From: Odoribacter sp. AF15-53
Lineage (GTDB): Bacteria; Bacteroidota; Bacteroidia; Bacteroidales; Marinifilaceae
DNA length: 64,000 bases
Assembly (NCBI RefSeq): GCF_003479425.1
Contig: NZ_QUHC01000001.1
Coordinates: 930,001 to 994,000, forward strand
Direction: 5' to 3'
How positions within the stretch are numbered: the stretch's first letter is position 1; the number at the start of each line of letters is the position of its first letter. This document shows, one piece after another, positions 26,670 through 36,380 of this stretch. Made by a program: the position numbers and the translations under genes. The notes beneath the pieces are model-generated. The model made no database searches. It had not been told where the DNA came from and saw only the letters and a list, made by a program, of their open reading frames with translations.

Positions 26670-28451
26670 ATGAATATACCCGAAAATTTAAGAGAATTGA
26701 GACGCATTATGGATCGTGAAAATATTGCGGCTTACATTATATCCGGAACAGACCCTCATAACAGTGAATATCTTCCCGCCCCGTGGCAACAGAGGAAATG
26801 GATCTCCGGCTTTACAGGATCATTTGGAACAGTCGTCGTGACGGCAAACGATGCCGGCCTGTGGACTGATACCCGTTATTTTATCCAAGCAGAACTGGAA
26901 TTGGCCGGGTCCGGCATAAAACTTCATAAATTACGGATTCCCGGAGCTGTAGATTATCCTCAATGGTTGGCCGAAGTGTTGGAACCGAACACGAAAGTGG
27001 GTATAGATGGTTTCTGTATGTCCGTTAGTGATGTACGTAATTTGAAAAACACGTTAGCCCCTAAAAATATATCAATTCAGGAACAAACTGATTTGTTGGG
27101 AGAAATGTGGCTGGATCGTCCGGCTTTCCCCATGGGAAAATTGATTCGTCTGGATACGAAATATGCCGGGGAAACGGCTGCCAGTAAAATAGCCAAGGTA
27201 AGAGAGTTCATCCGACGTAATCAAGGAAATGCCATGTTGTTCAGCTGTCTGGATGAAATAGCCTGGTTATACAATATTCGTTGTAATGATATTTCTTACA
27301 ATCCGGTTGCAATATCCTATGCTATCGTGGAGGAAAGCAAGGCACACCTTTTTATAAAACTGGATAAAGTGTCTCGTGAGGTCGCCGGACAACTGGAAGC
27401 GGACGGGATTGAATTACACGATTATCACCACTTGTTCCTCTTCTTGGATGAACAGGACAAAGATAACAGGTATTTGGTGGATACTAATACCTGCAACTAT
27501 GCCGTTTTTAATTATCTGGCAAAGAAATTCAACGTACGAGAGATAGAATCCCCGATTCCATTGATGAAATCCGTGAAGAATGAAATAGAATTAGAAGGAT
27601 TCAGATTAGCTTGCCGTAAAGACGGTGTTGCCTTGACAAAATTCTATTATTGGCTGGAAAACAAGTTGTCGACTCAAACGATTACAGAAATTGAGGCAGC
27701 GGAACAGTTAACCAAATTCCGTGCGGAAGACAAAGAGTATATTTCAGATAGTTTCGGTTGCATTTCTGCTTACGGGAAAAATGCAGCACTACCGCACTAC
27801 TCCGCAACACCCGAACAACAATCGGATATACACCCGAAAGGTTTGTATCTGGTTGATTCCGGTGCTCAATACATGCATGGCACGACAGACATTACCCGAA
27901 CGATGCCTTTAGGAGAATTAACTTCTTTAGAAAAAGAAGATTACACGCTCGTGTTGAAAGGAATGATTGATCTGAGTATGCTGTATTTCCCGAAAGGTTC
28001 CAAGGGATGTAACATTGACGTGGTTGCAAGGTTGCCTTTGTATATGAATCTGAGGAATTTCGGGCATGGAACCGGGCATGGCGTCGGCCATTTCTTAAAT
28101 GTACACGAAGGCCCTCAATCTATCCGGCCGGATTTAAAAAATCAGGAAATGTTACCGGGTATGGTGACCTCGAACGAGCCCGGATTGTATCGGGAAGGTT
28201 CGCATGGCATCCGCCACGAGAACCTGATCGTCTGTCAACCGAAAGCGATAAACGAGTTCGGTGAATTTTACCAGTTTGAAACAATAACCCTTTGTTATTT
28301 TGATACCTCTGCCCTGTTGGTTGAATTGTTGACTAAAGAGGAAATTAGTTGGTTGAACGCTTATAACGAGCGGGTTTATCAAGAGGTTTCTCCTTATTTG
28401 GAAGAACAGGTGAAAACTTGGCTACGGGATAAAACGAAAGCCATATTGTAA
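26670..28451 (+). CDS. Xaa-Pro aminopeptidase (aminopeptidase P family, M24)
   Basis: 593 aa, the long three-domain form. Two creatinase-like N-terminal domains (about 1-310) precede a pita-bread catalytic domain. Dinuclear metal ligands are visible: Asp in LVDSGAQY and TDITRTM, His in HGTGHGVGHFLNVHEGP, Glu in TSNEPGLY and RHENLIV. It removes N-terminal residues preceding proline and probably acts in the cytoplasm, as no signal peptide is seen. Divergent from the XRE regulator across the motif array. Confidence 0.96.
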   Translation: MNIPENLRELRRIMDRENIAAYIISGTDPHNSEYLPAPWQQRKWISGFTGSFGTVVVTANDAGLWTDTRYFIQAELELAGSGIKLHKLRIPGAVDYPQWLAEVLEPNTKVGIDGFCMSVSDVRNLKNTLAPKNISIQEQTDLLGEMWLDRPAFPMGKLIRLDTKYAGETAASKIAKVREFIRRNQGNAMLFSCLDEIAWLYNIRCNDISYNPVAISYAIVEESKAHLFIKLDKVSREVAGQLEADGIELHDYHHLFLFLDEQDKDNRYLVDTNTCNYAVFNYLAKKFNVREIESPIPLMKSVKNEIELEGFRLACRKDGVALTKFYYWLENKLSTQTITEIEAAEQLTKFRAEDKEYISDSFGCISAYGKNAALPHYSATPEQQSDIHPKGLYLVDSGAQYMHGTTDITRTMPLGELTSLEKEDYTLVLKGMIDLSMLYFPKGSKGCNIDVVARLPLYMNLRNFGHGTGHGVGHFLNVHEGPQSIRPDLKNQEMLPGMVTSNEPGLYREGSHGIRHENLIVCQPKAINEFGEFYQFETITLCYFDTSALLVELLTKEEISWLNAYNERVYQEVSPYLEEQVKTWLRDKTKAIL

Positions 28452-28643
28452 CAGAGTTCTGTTACTGTTAAGGAAGAGTTCCCATACAGATAAGGCTACA
28501 TAAACAGATCACAGCCGTTTCGCCTACGTGGAATACCCGTTTGATAGAACGGCTTTGGACTGTAGATTAAACATTTGTACTACATACGTATTTCCTTATT
28601 TCTCCCTTATCACTTATGGATTTCAATTAGAACTCTTTTAAAT

Positions 28644-28674
28644 AAAAAGAACGCTATCAGATAGCGTTCTTTTT
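28644..28674. terminator. bidirectional terminator
   Basis: 15-bp arms (AAAAAGAACGCTATC and its complement) separated by one base, between the convergent aminopeptidase and lipoprotein genes. The innermost pairs will open to form a loop. Confidence 0.85.
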
Positions 28675-28697
28675 ATTTATAATTTTAAGCAAGTATT

Positions 28698-29435
28698 TTA
28701 TTTTTTCTCAAAGACTGCAGTTTTATCACTTTCTTGATATAAAAGGATTTGCGAAGAAGAATTTATAGTCGCGGCTATTGTTAAATAGTAGGTTCCTGCT
28801 GTCAAATTACTAACTTTTGACGCGTAAGTATTTTCATCTATAGTTACAGCTCTTGTTGTTGCAAGTTGAGACTCTGAATAGCTTGCTATAATAGCAACAG
28901 ATTCAAAGTAAGAATCAGATTTTTTTTGTTTCAAGATGATCCAATAATTTGTTGCATTTTCTACCTTATTAAATTCAGCTTTGATAGTATTACTCTCCAA
29001 TTGGATGTTACCTACCAGCCTCGTTTTCATTTCAGTAGTATTATTTATAGATACAGGAAACGTTGCACCTTCTCCTTCTTGATTAGAAGCACTTATTGTA
29101 AAAGTACCACTTGGGATTGTTGAAGACGGCATAACTAAAGAGGTATTTGTAATCCAATAATACGGATTGCCAGTCGTTTGGGTCATTGTAAATTTATTGC
29201 CTGAGGGGAATGTTCCTGAGCAAGAATTTATAACTTCATTTCCCATTACTAGGATAACGGGTGTAAATTCACTTGATGTTGCTTTTCCATCTTCTCCTTC
29301 TGTGATTACGACTTGTTGAATATATCCAGTTCCACCTATTGTAAACGGATCATCCTCGCTATCCAAACATGATGTCATCGCAAAAGCCGCGATCAGCAAA
29401 ACCACATACTGCTTTAAATTTAAAATTGTTTTCAT
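28698..29435 (-). CDS. putative surface lipoprotein, unknown function
   Basis: 245 aa from ATG 29435 (MKTILNLKQYVVLL); the longer frame to 29594 adds an unlikely N-terminus. SPII signal with lipobox MTSC, followed by LDSEDD, an acidic start that fits the surface export signal. The body is rich in Ser, Thr, Asn and beta strands (e.g. TIPSGTFTISASNQEGEG), like two small beta-sandwich repeats. No family assigned. It is divergent from the ECF sigma factor gene, so it could be a target of that sigma factor. Confidence 0.8.
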   Translation of the reverse strand: MKTILNLKQYVVLLIAAFAMTSCLDSEDDPFTIGGTGYIQQVVITEGEDGKATSSEFTPVILVMGNEVINSCSGTFPSGNKFTMTQTTGNPYYWITNTSLVMPSSTIPSGTFTISASNQEGEGATFPVSINNTTEMKTRLVGNIQLESNTIKAEFNKVENATNYWIILKQKKSDSYFESVAIIASYSESQLATTRAVTIDENTYASKVSNLTAGTYYLTIAATINSSSQILLYQESDKTAVFEKK

Positions 29436-29495
29436 TTTTAGTTGTTTTATAGTTTCAAAATATTCGTGATTACGCACCACTTTATGTAATTTTAC

Positions 29496-29509
29496 TGCGA
29501 AGATTCGCA
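29496..29509. promoter_or_regulatory. 14-bp palindrome between lipoprotein and sigma factor genes
   Basis: TGCGAA-GA-TTCGCA, a perfect inverted repeat 61 bp upstream of the lipoprotein start and about 120 bp before the sigma gene. It could be an operator; no binding protein can be named. Confidence 0.35.
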
Positions 29510-29627
29510 AAAAAATAATACTATGCAAAAAAAACGACAGCTTTTTAGTTGATAATGATTTTTTTTTATTTTTTTGCGCAGTGAACGCAACCATTTATAA
29601 AACGGTGCATCTAACCAATAGTTATCG

Positions 29628-30161
29628 ATGTGTAATTTGGACAAAATAGTAGAGCGATGCAAGAAAGGAGACAGAAAAGCGGGAGAACAACTTTATCACA
29701 TGTTCTCGGCTAAAATGTTTGCCGTATGTATTCAATACTCCAAATCACGCGAAGAGGCTGAAGATAATTTGCAGGATGGTTTTATAAAGGTGCTAGAGTC
29801 GATCGGACAATACAAGAGTAAAGGCTCATTTGAAGGCTGGATGAAGCGTATTTTTATCAACACGGCATTGGAGAAATTCAGGAAAAATCGTACTGTACAA
29901 GTTGTCGAGGAAGTCCCGGAGATAGCGGACGAAGATGATATTGATGATGATCTGAGTATACCTCCTGAGGTGCTGTTTGAATTTGTCAATCAATTACCGG
30001 AGAAATACAAGTTGGTATTTAACCTGTACGTCATGGAAGACATGCAACACAAGGAAATAGCAGCGTTGTTGGGTATATCCGACGGTACATCGAAGTCTAA
30101 CCTGGCACGGGCAAAGGATATTTTGAAGAAGAAGATAAATGCATATTTGAGAGATGAGTGA
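29628..30161 (+). CDS. ECF RNA polymerase sigma factor
   Basis: 177 aa. Sigma region 2 (about 10-80) with EEAEDNLQDGFIKVLESIGQ and EGWMKRIFINTALEKFRK, an acidic linker (ADEDDIDDD), and region 4 (115-170) with QHKEIAALLGISDGTSKSNL as helix-turn-helix. Its stop codon overlaps the start of the next gene by 8 bp, so the two are translationally coupled, the usual arrangement for a sigma factor and its regulator. Confidence 0.93.
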   Translation: MCNLDKIVERCKKGDRKAGEQLYHMFSAKMFAVCIQYSKSREEAEDNLQDGFIKVLESIGQYKSKGSFEGWMKRIFINTALEKFRKNRTVQVVEEVPEIADEDDIDDDLSIPPEVLFEFVNQLPEKYKLVFNLYVMEDMQHKEIAALLGISDGTSKSNLARAKDILKKKINAYLRDE

Positions 30162-31428
30162 GAAGATAGAAAAACTATTTAAAAACGCCTTGGAACAAGT
30201 TTCCGTTGAACCTCCGTCACGAGTGTGGGAAGGCATAAATTCCCATTTCGCGATGAAACAGAGACGCATGAGGCGAATTTACACGTATAGCGGTGTCGCC
30301 GCCGCCGTGCTTCTATTATTCTGCGTGGGATATTTCATGCAAAACCAGCACGCTAATATTTATACCCCCTCCTCTATCGTGGCATTGAATTTTGACAATA
30401 ATCAAGATAGCAATAAGATACTAGCATTTACTTCAACTTCTCATTCAATACCAGAAATTAAAAAGAGAATCGTACAATATTCAAATAAAAATCTTGTCCC
30501 GGTGCCCACGTCAACGTCGGTATGGGAAGGGTTGGAAAACGAGCAGCCGGAAGGTGATTTGAAAAACAACGCCATTCGCTCCGAATTTATACCATTGGTT
30601 AACCAGAGTGCCATTGAGAATCAAAGAAAATACACGGAACTTCTTGAGGGAAAAAGTAGTACCCCTGTCAAGACAACTAAGGTAAAATCCGAGAATGAAG
30701 CTAAGATATTTAGTGTCGGCGGGTATATTTCACCGGGATATTCATCGGGTAATTATCGCACCAGTGGCTCCAATACCCGTTCCGCTCAATACGAAAGCAG
30801 TCAGATGAGCGGTATTCTTAACATAGGTGGAGGGTTGACTTTTGCCGTAAAACCTACAAAACGAATCTCTATCGAGACAGGATTGGGGTACTCCCGCCTG
30901 GGACAAAAAACGGATGACGCGCAAGTCTACGTGCCGAGTGGCGATATGGTTTCCTATAATGCCAATACACACGCCTATACCCCACTGGGAAGCGTGAAAA
31001 ATAAAGCCACCGCGACGGTTTCCACCCCGGAAAACTTTATTTCGTTGAAAGGAGAGCAAGATAAAGAAGGAAGTATTGAACAACAGTTTGATGCCATCGA
31101 AATCCCTCTGATTTTCCGTTATCACCTGAATGACAATAAAGTAAGATTCAGCGTTCTTGGTGGATTCGGAGCCAGTTTCATGGTGCGCAACCACACGTAC
31201 GTGAATTATAACGGGAAAAAAGAGTTTATGGGCGAAGCGGAGGATATCAGAACTTTTAATATCAGCACAAACATCGGTTTCGGGATAGAATACCCGATCA
31301 CCAAGTCGATTGCAATAAAATTGGAACCCGGATTCAAATACTACTTGCAATCTTTGAGCAAAAGCGAGTTTATTGATTTCAAACCTTACTCGTTCACATT
31401 CTCCACGGGTATCGGGATAAACTTCTAA
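30154..31428 (+). CDS. probable anti-sigma/outer-membrane beta-barrel fusion protein
   Basis: 424 aa in three parts. Residues 1-42 are a basic cytoplasmic segment with the VEPPSRVWEGI motif found in membrane proteins next to Bacteroidota ECF sigma genes. Residues 43-62 are a single membrane helix. After a linker of about 120 residues, 185-424 is a PorT-like beta barrel (SVGGYISPGYSSG, RISIETGLGYSRLG) ending GIGINF with a terminal Phe. Whether the barrel reaches the outer membrane while the helix sits in the inner membrane, or stays periplasmic, cannot be told. Overlaps the sigma gene by 8 bp. Confidence 0.8.
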   Translation: MSEKIEKLFKNALEQVSVEPPSRVWEGINSHFAMKQRRMRRIYTYSGVAAAVLLLFCVGYFMQNQHANIYTPSSIVALNFDNNQDSNKILAFTSTSHSIPEIKKRIVQYSNKNLVPVPTSTSVWEGLENEQPEGDLKNNAIRSEFIPLVNQSAIENQRKYTELLEGKSSTPVKTTKVKSENEAKIFSVGGYISPGYSSGNYRTSGSNTRSAQYESSQMSGILNIGGGLTFAVKPTKRISIETGLGYSRLGQKTDDAQVYVPSGDMVSYNANTHAYTPLGSVKNKATATVSTPENFISLKGEQDKEGSIEQQFDAIEIPLIFRYHLNDNKVRFSVLGGFGASFMVRNHTYVNYNGKKEFMGEAEDIRTFNISTNIGFGIEYPITKSIAIKLEPGFKYYLQSLSKSEFIDFKPYSFTFSTGIGINF

Positions 31429-31782
31429 GATCAAAACTTGTTTTCAACTTCACAAGAATCCGATTAAATATTGGATTTAGGCTATTACCGAAATTCGATT
31501 TATCGAGGCCTATCCACGAAATGACACATCCCTTGGCTATACTTACGGTTGCCCATGAACATTAAAGGTATCCATATACAATAACAACGGAACATATACC
31601 CTCGTCGTCGTTTATACATTGTTGTTGTTATGTACTTGTTGTGTTCATGAGCAAGAGAAAAGGTAGCTCCTCCCCAAACAACAGTTAGATTACCGGAGAC
31701 TCATGGGGATAGAATGTAAATTCAACCGAAAGGCAAGAAAATCGGTGAGGCGGAAAGCTTATTAAAGGATATTTAGACCGGC
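31429..31782. other. intergenic region, nothing recognised
   Basis: 354 bp between the convergent barrel protein and a small membrane protein gene. No gene, repeat copy or clear terminator was seen. ATAACAAC and GTTGTTAT near 31582 and 31624 could form a weak stem only. Confidence 0.5.
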
Positions 31783-32247
31783 CTAGTATTTGCGATTCAA
31801 AATTTCACTGGAAATAATAGCTTTACGGATATCGAATTCAAAATCGCTAAAACCATTTTCTTTTGGTTGCTCGTTAGACGTTTCCTCGTCATCTTTAAAG
31901 ATAACGGTTGTCTTCTTCTCCCGTCCTCTTCTGGCTTGCTGTAATTTTTCTAACATGGCATAACGTTCTTCGTCTGTTTTCCCGAACCCTTCTATACTTA
32001 CCTCTTTTTCTTTCTTCATTTTCTCGGAAAGCGCATCATCAATAGGCAGCACGGATGGGAATGTCATTTCTGGTTCCCGCGTGATAATCACGTCGTCTTC
32101 CAAATCTTCATTCTCTTCTTCCGGATAATGAAATATAGGTGGTGTGGCTTTTGCTTTCTTCTCTTTCGAAGATTTAAAAAAGCCAATAGCACTCGCTCCA
32201 ATAGTCAATGCCAAGTAAATGATCAAATCAAGCCCGTTATCGCTCAT
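31783..32247 (-). CDS. small hypothetical membrane protein
   Basis: 154 aa. One N-terminal membrane helix (LDLIIYLALTIGASAIGFF, about 6-24), then a highly charged cytoplasmic part with an acidic stretch (EEENEDLEDD) and a basic cluster (QQARRGREKK). Similar short anchor-plus-charged-tail proteins occur in Bacteroidales, but I know no function. Monocistronic and divergent from purH. Confidence 0.7.
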   Translation of the reverse strand: MSDNGLDLIIYLALTIGASAIGFFKSSKEKKAKATPPIFHYPEEENEDLEDDVIITREPEMTFPSVLPIDDALSEKMKKEKEVSIEGFGKTDEERYAMLEKLQQARRGREKKTTVIFKDDEETSNEQPKENGFSDFEFDIRKAIISSEILNRKY

Positions 32248-32365
32248 AATATCAATAAATAAACGGTGACAAACACCCTTGTGAAAGATTCAAATTTTTA
32301 CCAAATATACTCTTTTTTTGGACATTCGGAAACGATCGCAAGAAAAATATTACATGAAATTATTT

Positions 32366-32401
32366 TTTGTGTAAAAAAATAGTATTCTTTTTTTACCTTT
32401 G
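32366..32401 (+). promoter_or_regulatory. predicted purH promoter
   Basis: TTTG (32366-32369), 24-nt spacer (slightly long), TACCTTTG (32394-32401). The purH ATG is 47 bp downstream. Confidence 0.45.
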
Positions 32402-32448
32402 TCTGCAAGTAATATTACGTTTGGAACAATATAAAATTAAATATCCGG

Positions 32449-33987
32449 ATGAGAACGAAAAGAGCATTAATCAGTGTATTTGACAAAAGTGGGATTGTTG
32501 ATTTTGCTAAATCGCTAAATTCTATGGGTTGGGAAATTATTTCTACCGGAGGAACCTCTAAGAAATTGAAAGAAGAGGGAATACAGGTAAAAGATATTTC
32601 AGATTTAACCCAATTCCCAGAGTGTTTTGACGGTAGAGTAAAGACTCTCCACCCGAATGTAGAGGGAGGTATCTTAGCGATACGAGACAACGAAAAGCAT
32701 AAACAGCAAATGACCGAGTTAGGAATCGAACCGATCGACATGGTCGTTTGTAATCTATACCCTTTTAAGGAAACTATCCTTAAAGAAGGAGTTTCACACG
32801 AAGAAATTATAGAAAATATTGATATCGGCGGGCCGACCATGATTCGTGCTGCCGCGAAGAACTATCCTTTCGTGACGGTGATTACCGATCCGGAAGATTA
32901 TTCGAGAGTTATCGAGGAAATTCGAGCACAAGGAGACACTTCACTCGAAACTAAAGAGCTATTGGCCGCGAAAGTGTTTATTCATACGTCACACTACGAT
33001 GCTCTAATAGCCAACTATTTCTCTAAACGATTGAACATTCAATCTCCGAAGACCCTGACGCTTACTTTCGAGAAAAAACAGGACCTTCGTTACGGGGAAA
33101 ATCCTCACCAGTCTGCCACGTTCTACGCCCAAGTACAGGAAACAGAGGGAACGTTGACGGGTGCGGTTCAATTACATGGAAAAGAATTATCTTATAATAA
33201 TATCGGGGATACCGACGGTGCGTTGGAGACGTTGAAAGAATTCGAAGAACCGACGGTGGTGGCTGCCAAACATGCTAATCCTTGCGGTGTGGGTAGTGCT
33301 GCCACTCTGGCGGAAGCTTTCAAGAAAGCCTATGACGCAGACCCAGTTTCTATTTACGGCGGAATTGTTGCTGCCAACCGGGAAATTGATAAGGCCACGG
33401 CTGAAATCATGTCTCCCGTTTTCTTGGAGGTAATTGTCGCTCCTTCCTTCTCGGAAGAAGCGTTGGCGATCTTCTCGAAAAAGAAAAATTTGAGATTATT
33501 ACAGGTGTCCAATATTAGTAAACGGGATTACACCGCACCAAAAGCCAAGACCGTTTTGGGAGGGCTATTGATACAGGATATGGACCTGCAATTGCTTGAC
33601 GGGGAATTAAAATACGTGACTAATCGTCGTCCGACAGAAAAAGAACTGGAAGATTTGTTGTTCGCGTGGAAAGTTGTGAAGCATACTAAATCTAACGCTA
33701 TTGCGATTGCAAAAGACAAATGTACCACGGGAGTCGGTCCCGGACAGGTCAGTCGGATCTGGGCTTTGGAGAACGCGATTCGTCAAGGCGGCGAGCGTAT
33801 TGCCGGTAGCGTGATGGCATCGGATGCCTTCTTCCCTTTCGCCGATTGTGTTGAAGCCGCCCACAAGGCCGGTATCACCGCGATCATTCAACCGGGTGGG
33901 TCTATCCATGATCAGGATTCGATTGACGCGGCGAACAAGTACAATATTGCGATGATTTTCACAGGAATGAGACACTTCAAACATTAA
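32449..33987 (+). CDS. purH: bifunctional AICAR formyltransferase/IMP cyclohydrolase
   Basis: 512 aa. The N-terminal MGS-like cyclohydrolase domain starts [14 protein letters not shown] with [14 protein letters not shown] and [14 protein letters not shown]. The C-terminal formyltransferase domain has [41 protein letters not shown] and a terminal MRHFKH. It catalyses the last two steps of IMP synthesis. mreB begins 6 bp downstream, so purine synthesis and cell-shape genes may share a transcript. Confidence 0.98.
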   Translation: MRTKRALISVFDKSGIVDFAKSLNSMGWEIISTGGTSKKLKEEGIQVKDISDLTQFPECFDGRVKTLHPNVEGGILAIRDNEKHKQQMTELGIEPIDMVVCNLYPFKETILKEGVSHEEIIENIDIGGPTMIRAAAKNYPFVTVITDPEDYSRVIEEIRAQGDTSLETKELLAAKVFIHTSHYDALIANYFSKRLNIQSPKTLTLTFEKKQDLRYGENPHQSATFYAQVQETEGTLTGAVQLHGKELSYNNIGDTDGALETLKEFEEPTVVAAKHANPCGVGSAATLAEAFKKAYDADPVSIYGGIVAANREIDKATAEIMSPVFLEVIVAPSFSEEALAIFSKKKNLRLLQVSNISKRDYTAPKAKTVLGGLLIQDMDLQLLDGELKYVTNRRPTEKELEDLLFAWKVVKHTKSNAIAIAKDKCTTGVGPGQVSRIWALENAIRQGGERIAGSVMASDAFFPFADCVEAAHKAGITAIIQPGGSIHDQDSIDAANKYNIAMIFTGMRHFKH

Positions 33988-33993
33988 TTGAAT

Positions 33994-35016
33994 ATGGGAT
34001 TGTTTTCTTTTTTAACACAAGATATAGCGATCGACTTGGGAACGGCGAACACGATCATTATCATGAATGATAAAATGGTTGTGAATGAGCCTTCCATTGT
34101 TGCAGTCGACAAAAAAACGGAAAAAGTAATTGCCATCGGCGAGAAAGCGCGCCAGATGCAGGGTAAGACACACGAGTATATTAAAACCATACGTCCTCTC
34201 CGGGATGGTGTTATCGCGGACTTTAACGCTGCCGAACAGATGATCCGGGGAATGATAAAGATGGCCAACGGGAAAAGCAAGTTCTTCTCTCCTTCTTTGC
34301 GGATCGTGGTTTGTATACCTTCCGGAAGTACCGAGGTCGAATTACGTGCCGTTCGTGACTCGGCAGAGCATGCCGGGGGACGTGACGTTTATATGATTTA
34401 CGAACCGATGGCTGCCGCTTTGGGTATCGGCTTGGACGTGGAAGCCCCGGAAGGAAACATGATCGTGGATATAGGTGGTGGTACAACAGAGATTGCCGTG
34501 ATTTCTTTGGGTGGTATCGTTACGAATAAATCTATCCGTATCGCGGGTGATGATTTGACGGATGATATCCAGGAATACATGAGACACCAGCATAACATCA
34601 AGATCGGTGAGCGTACGGCGGAGGAAATCAAGATTCACGTGGGTTCTGCTCTATCCGAACTAGACGAGCCGCCTGCAGATTTCGTGGTACAGGGACCGAA
34701 CCAGATGACCTCTCTTCCGGTGGAAGTACCCGTATCCTACCAGGAGATTGCCCACTGTATCGAAAAATCAATTTCAAAGATTGAGATTGCTATTCTGGCC
34801 GCGTTGGAACAAACGCCACCGGAACTGTATGCCGATATCGTGAATAAGGGAATATACCTGGCCGGAGGTGGTGCATTGCTTCGCGGTTTGGATAAACGTC
34901 TGTCAGATAAATTGAATATTCCATTCCATATAGCAGAAGACCCGTTACGGGCCGTGGCCAGAGGTACGGGAATTGCGTTAAAGAACGTAGATAAGTTCTC
35001 ATTCCTTATAAGATAG
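33994..35016 (+). CDS. mreB: rod-shape-determining actin-like protein
   Basis: 340 aa from ATG 33994 (MGLFSFLTQDIAIDLGTANT); an in-frame TTG at 33988 is less likely. Actin-fold motifs: phosphate 1 IDLGTANT, phosphate 2 IVDIGGGTTEIAVISLGG, and adenosine LAGGGALLRGL. The N-terminal GLFSFL can act as an amphipathic membrane-binding stretch. MreB filaments guide side-wall peptidoglycan synthesis. First gene of mreB-mreC-mreD-mrdA-rodA. Confidence 0.98.
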   Translation: MGLFSFLTQDIAIDLGTANTIIIMNDKMVVNEPSIVAVDKKTEKVIAIGEKARQMQGKTHEYIKTIRPLRDGVIADFNAAEQMIRGMIKMANGKSKFFSPSLRIVVCIPSGSTEVELRAVRDSAEHAGGRDVYMIYEPMAAALGIGLDVEAPEGNMIVDIGGGTTEIAVISLGGIVTNKSIRIAGDDLTDDIQEYMRHQHNIKIGERTAEEIKIHVGSALSELDEPPADFVVQGPNQMTSLPVEVPVSYQEIAHCIEKSISKIEIAILAALEQTPPELYADIVNKGIYLAGGGALLRGLDKRLSDKLNIPFHIAEDPLRAVARGTGIALKNVDKFSFLIR

Positions 35017-35020
35017 TGAT

Positions 35021-35848
35021 GTGAAAGAGATTATAAAACTGATATTAAAGTATCACTTTACTATAATTTTTATATTACTGGAAATCGTAAGTTTCTCTCT
35101 GATCATTCGCCACAACGAATATCAGAGAGCAATTTTCTCAGAAAGCGCCTCTATACTATTCGGTAACATATCGGCAATTGCTACCGACGTGAAAAATTAT
35201 TTTCGTTTGAAAGAGACCAATGAATCTTTAGCAAACGAGAATATTTTGTTGAAAAACCGTTTAGAGCAATACGAACTATCACGGGATACGATTGTCCAAG
35301 GCACTTTCATGCAGGACAGTATACCCGTATACGAATATATCGGGGCAAAGTTGGTTAATGCGACATTCAATCGGACCAAGAATTATTTAACGCTGGATCG
35401 CGGGCTTAAAAATGGAATCTGGAAGGAAATGGGCGTTTGCAGTCCTGACGGTATTGTTGGATTAGTACAGGATTTGAGTGGCCAGTTTGCTATCGTGATC
35501 CCGCTCATTAACGTGGACTCCCGTATTTCGGCTAAAATAAAAAAGAATAGCTATTACGGTTCCTTACAATGGGATGGAGTTGATTACCGTTACTCTTACT
35601 TGAATGATATTCCTTATCACGTGGAAGTAAACGAAGGGGACACGATTGTCACATCCGGTCTTTCAAAAATATTCCCGGAAGGGATTACGGTGGGCTATGT
35701 TGAATCTGTCGACAAAGAGACGGCAAACTTCTTGAAAATAAAAGTCCGGCTGGCTGTTGATTTTAAACGTCTGGATTACGTGTATGTCATATTAAACAAC
35801 AAGAAAAACGAGCAAACAGGATTAGAAGCCATAAACTATCATGAATAA
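35021..35848 (+). CDS. mreC: rod-shape-determining protein MreC
   Basis: 275 aa starting at GTG 35021, 4 bp after mreB; no earlier ATG fits. One N-terminal membrane helix (FTIIFILLEIVSFSLII, about 13-29), a coiled coil (about 62-90, LKETNESLANENILLKNRLEQ), and the double beta-barrel periplasmic domain with NRTKNYLTLDRG and VNEGDTIVTSGLSKIFPEG. It links the cytoskeleton to PBP2 and RodA and overlaps mreD by 8 bp. Confidence 0.95.
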   Translation: MKEIIKLILKYHFTIIFILLEIVSFSLIIRHNEYQRAIFSESASILFGNISAIATDVKNYFRLKETNESLANENILLKNRLEQYELSRDTIVQGTFMQDSIPVYEYIGAKLVNATFNRTKNYLTLDRGLKNGIWKEMGVCSPDGIVGLVQDLSGQFAIVIPLINVDSRISAKIKKNSYYGSLQWDGVDYRYSYLNDIPYHVEVNEGDTIVTSGLSKIFPEGITVGYVESVDKETANFLKIKVRLAVDFKRLDYVYVILNNKKNEQTGLEAINYHE

Positions 35849-36347
35849 TATAAATTATCTCATTCATTTGTTGATACTATCTCTCTTGCAGATCGTGATC
35901 GTGGATAACATCCACCTTGGCTCCTATTTTTACTTGAATATTTATATTCTCGCCATATTCCTTCTTCCTTACAAGTTGAAAGGTGTACCACTCTTGTTGT
36001 TCGGGTTCTTGCTTGGTCTGCTTATGGACTTTGCTGATAACACGGTTGGTATACACGCGGCCGCTTCAACTTTTGTAGCATACATTCGTCCCCGACTGCT
36101 GCAACTAACCTCTACCCGGGAAGAATTGGAAGACGCTCACGGAGTACAAGGACTGACGGATTTCAGATGGTTTCTTAAATATTCTTTCATGTCCACGCTG
36201 TTATTTAACGTGGTACTCATTTTTGCAGAGGCCTTTACTTTTAGAGATATACTTATCACGATGATCCGGATTATTTTAAGTACTTTTATCTCCATGTTGT
36301 TCATGTTGCTTTATTATTTCATCGGGATCAAAAGAGCGCAGAAGTAA
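35841..36347 (+). CDS. mreD: rod-shape-determining protein MreD
   Basis: 168 aa, nearly all hydrophobic with about five membrane helices. LLPYKLKGVPLLLFGFLLGLLMDFADNTVGIHAA-like sequence (about 45-75) is the MreD signature region. Weakly conserved family; identity rests on this segment plus its place between mreC and PBP2. Overlaps mreC by 8 bp. Confidence 0.9.
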   Translation: MNNINYLIHLLILSLLQIVIVDNIHLGSYFYLNIYILAIFLLPYKLKGVPLLLFGFLLGLLMDFADNTVGIHAAASTFVAYIRPRLLQLTSTREELEDAHGVQGLTDFRWFLKYSFMSTLLFNVVLIFAEAFTFRDILITMIRIILSTFISMLFMLLYYFIGIKRAQK

Positions 36348-36380
36348 CCGTGGATTCGAATCAAATAACAGACTTTTGAA

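Noticed and set aside
30742..31434. 230-aa open frame on the minus strand
   Set aside because: It lies wholly opposite the conserved beta-barrel gene at 30154-31428 and shows no protein-like features; it is an antisense shadow.
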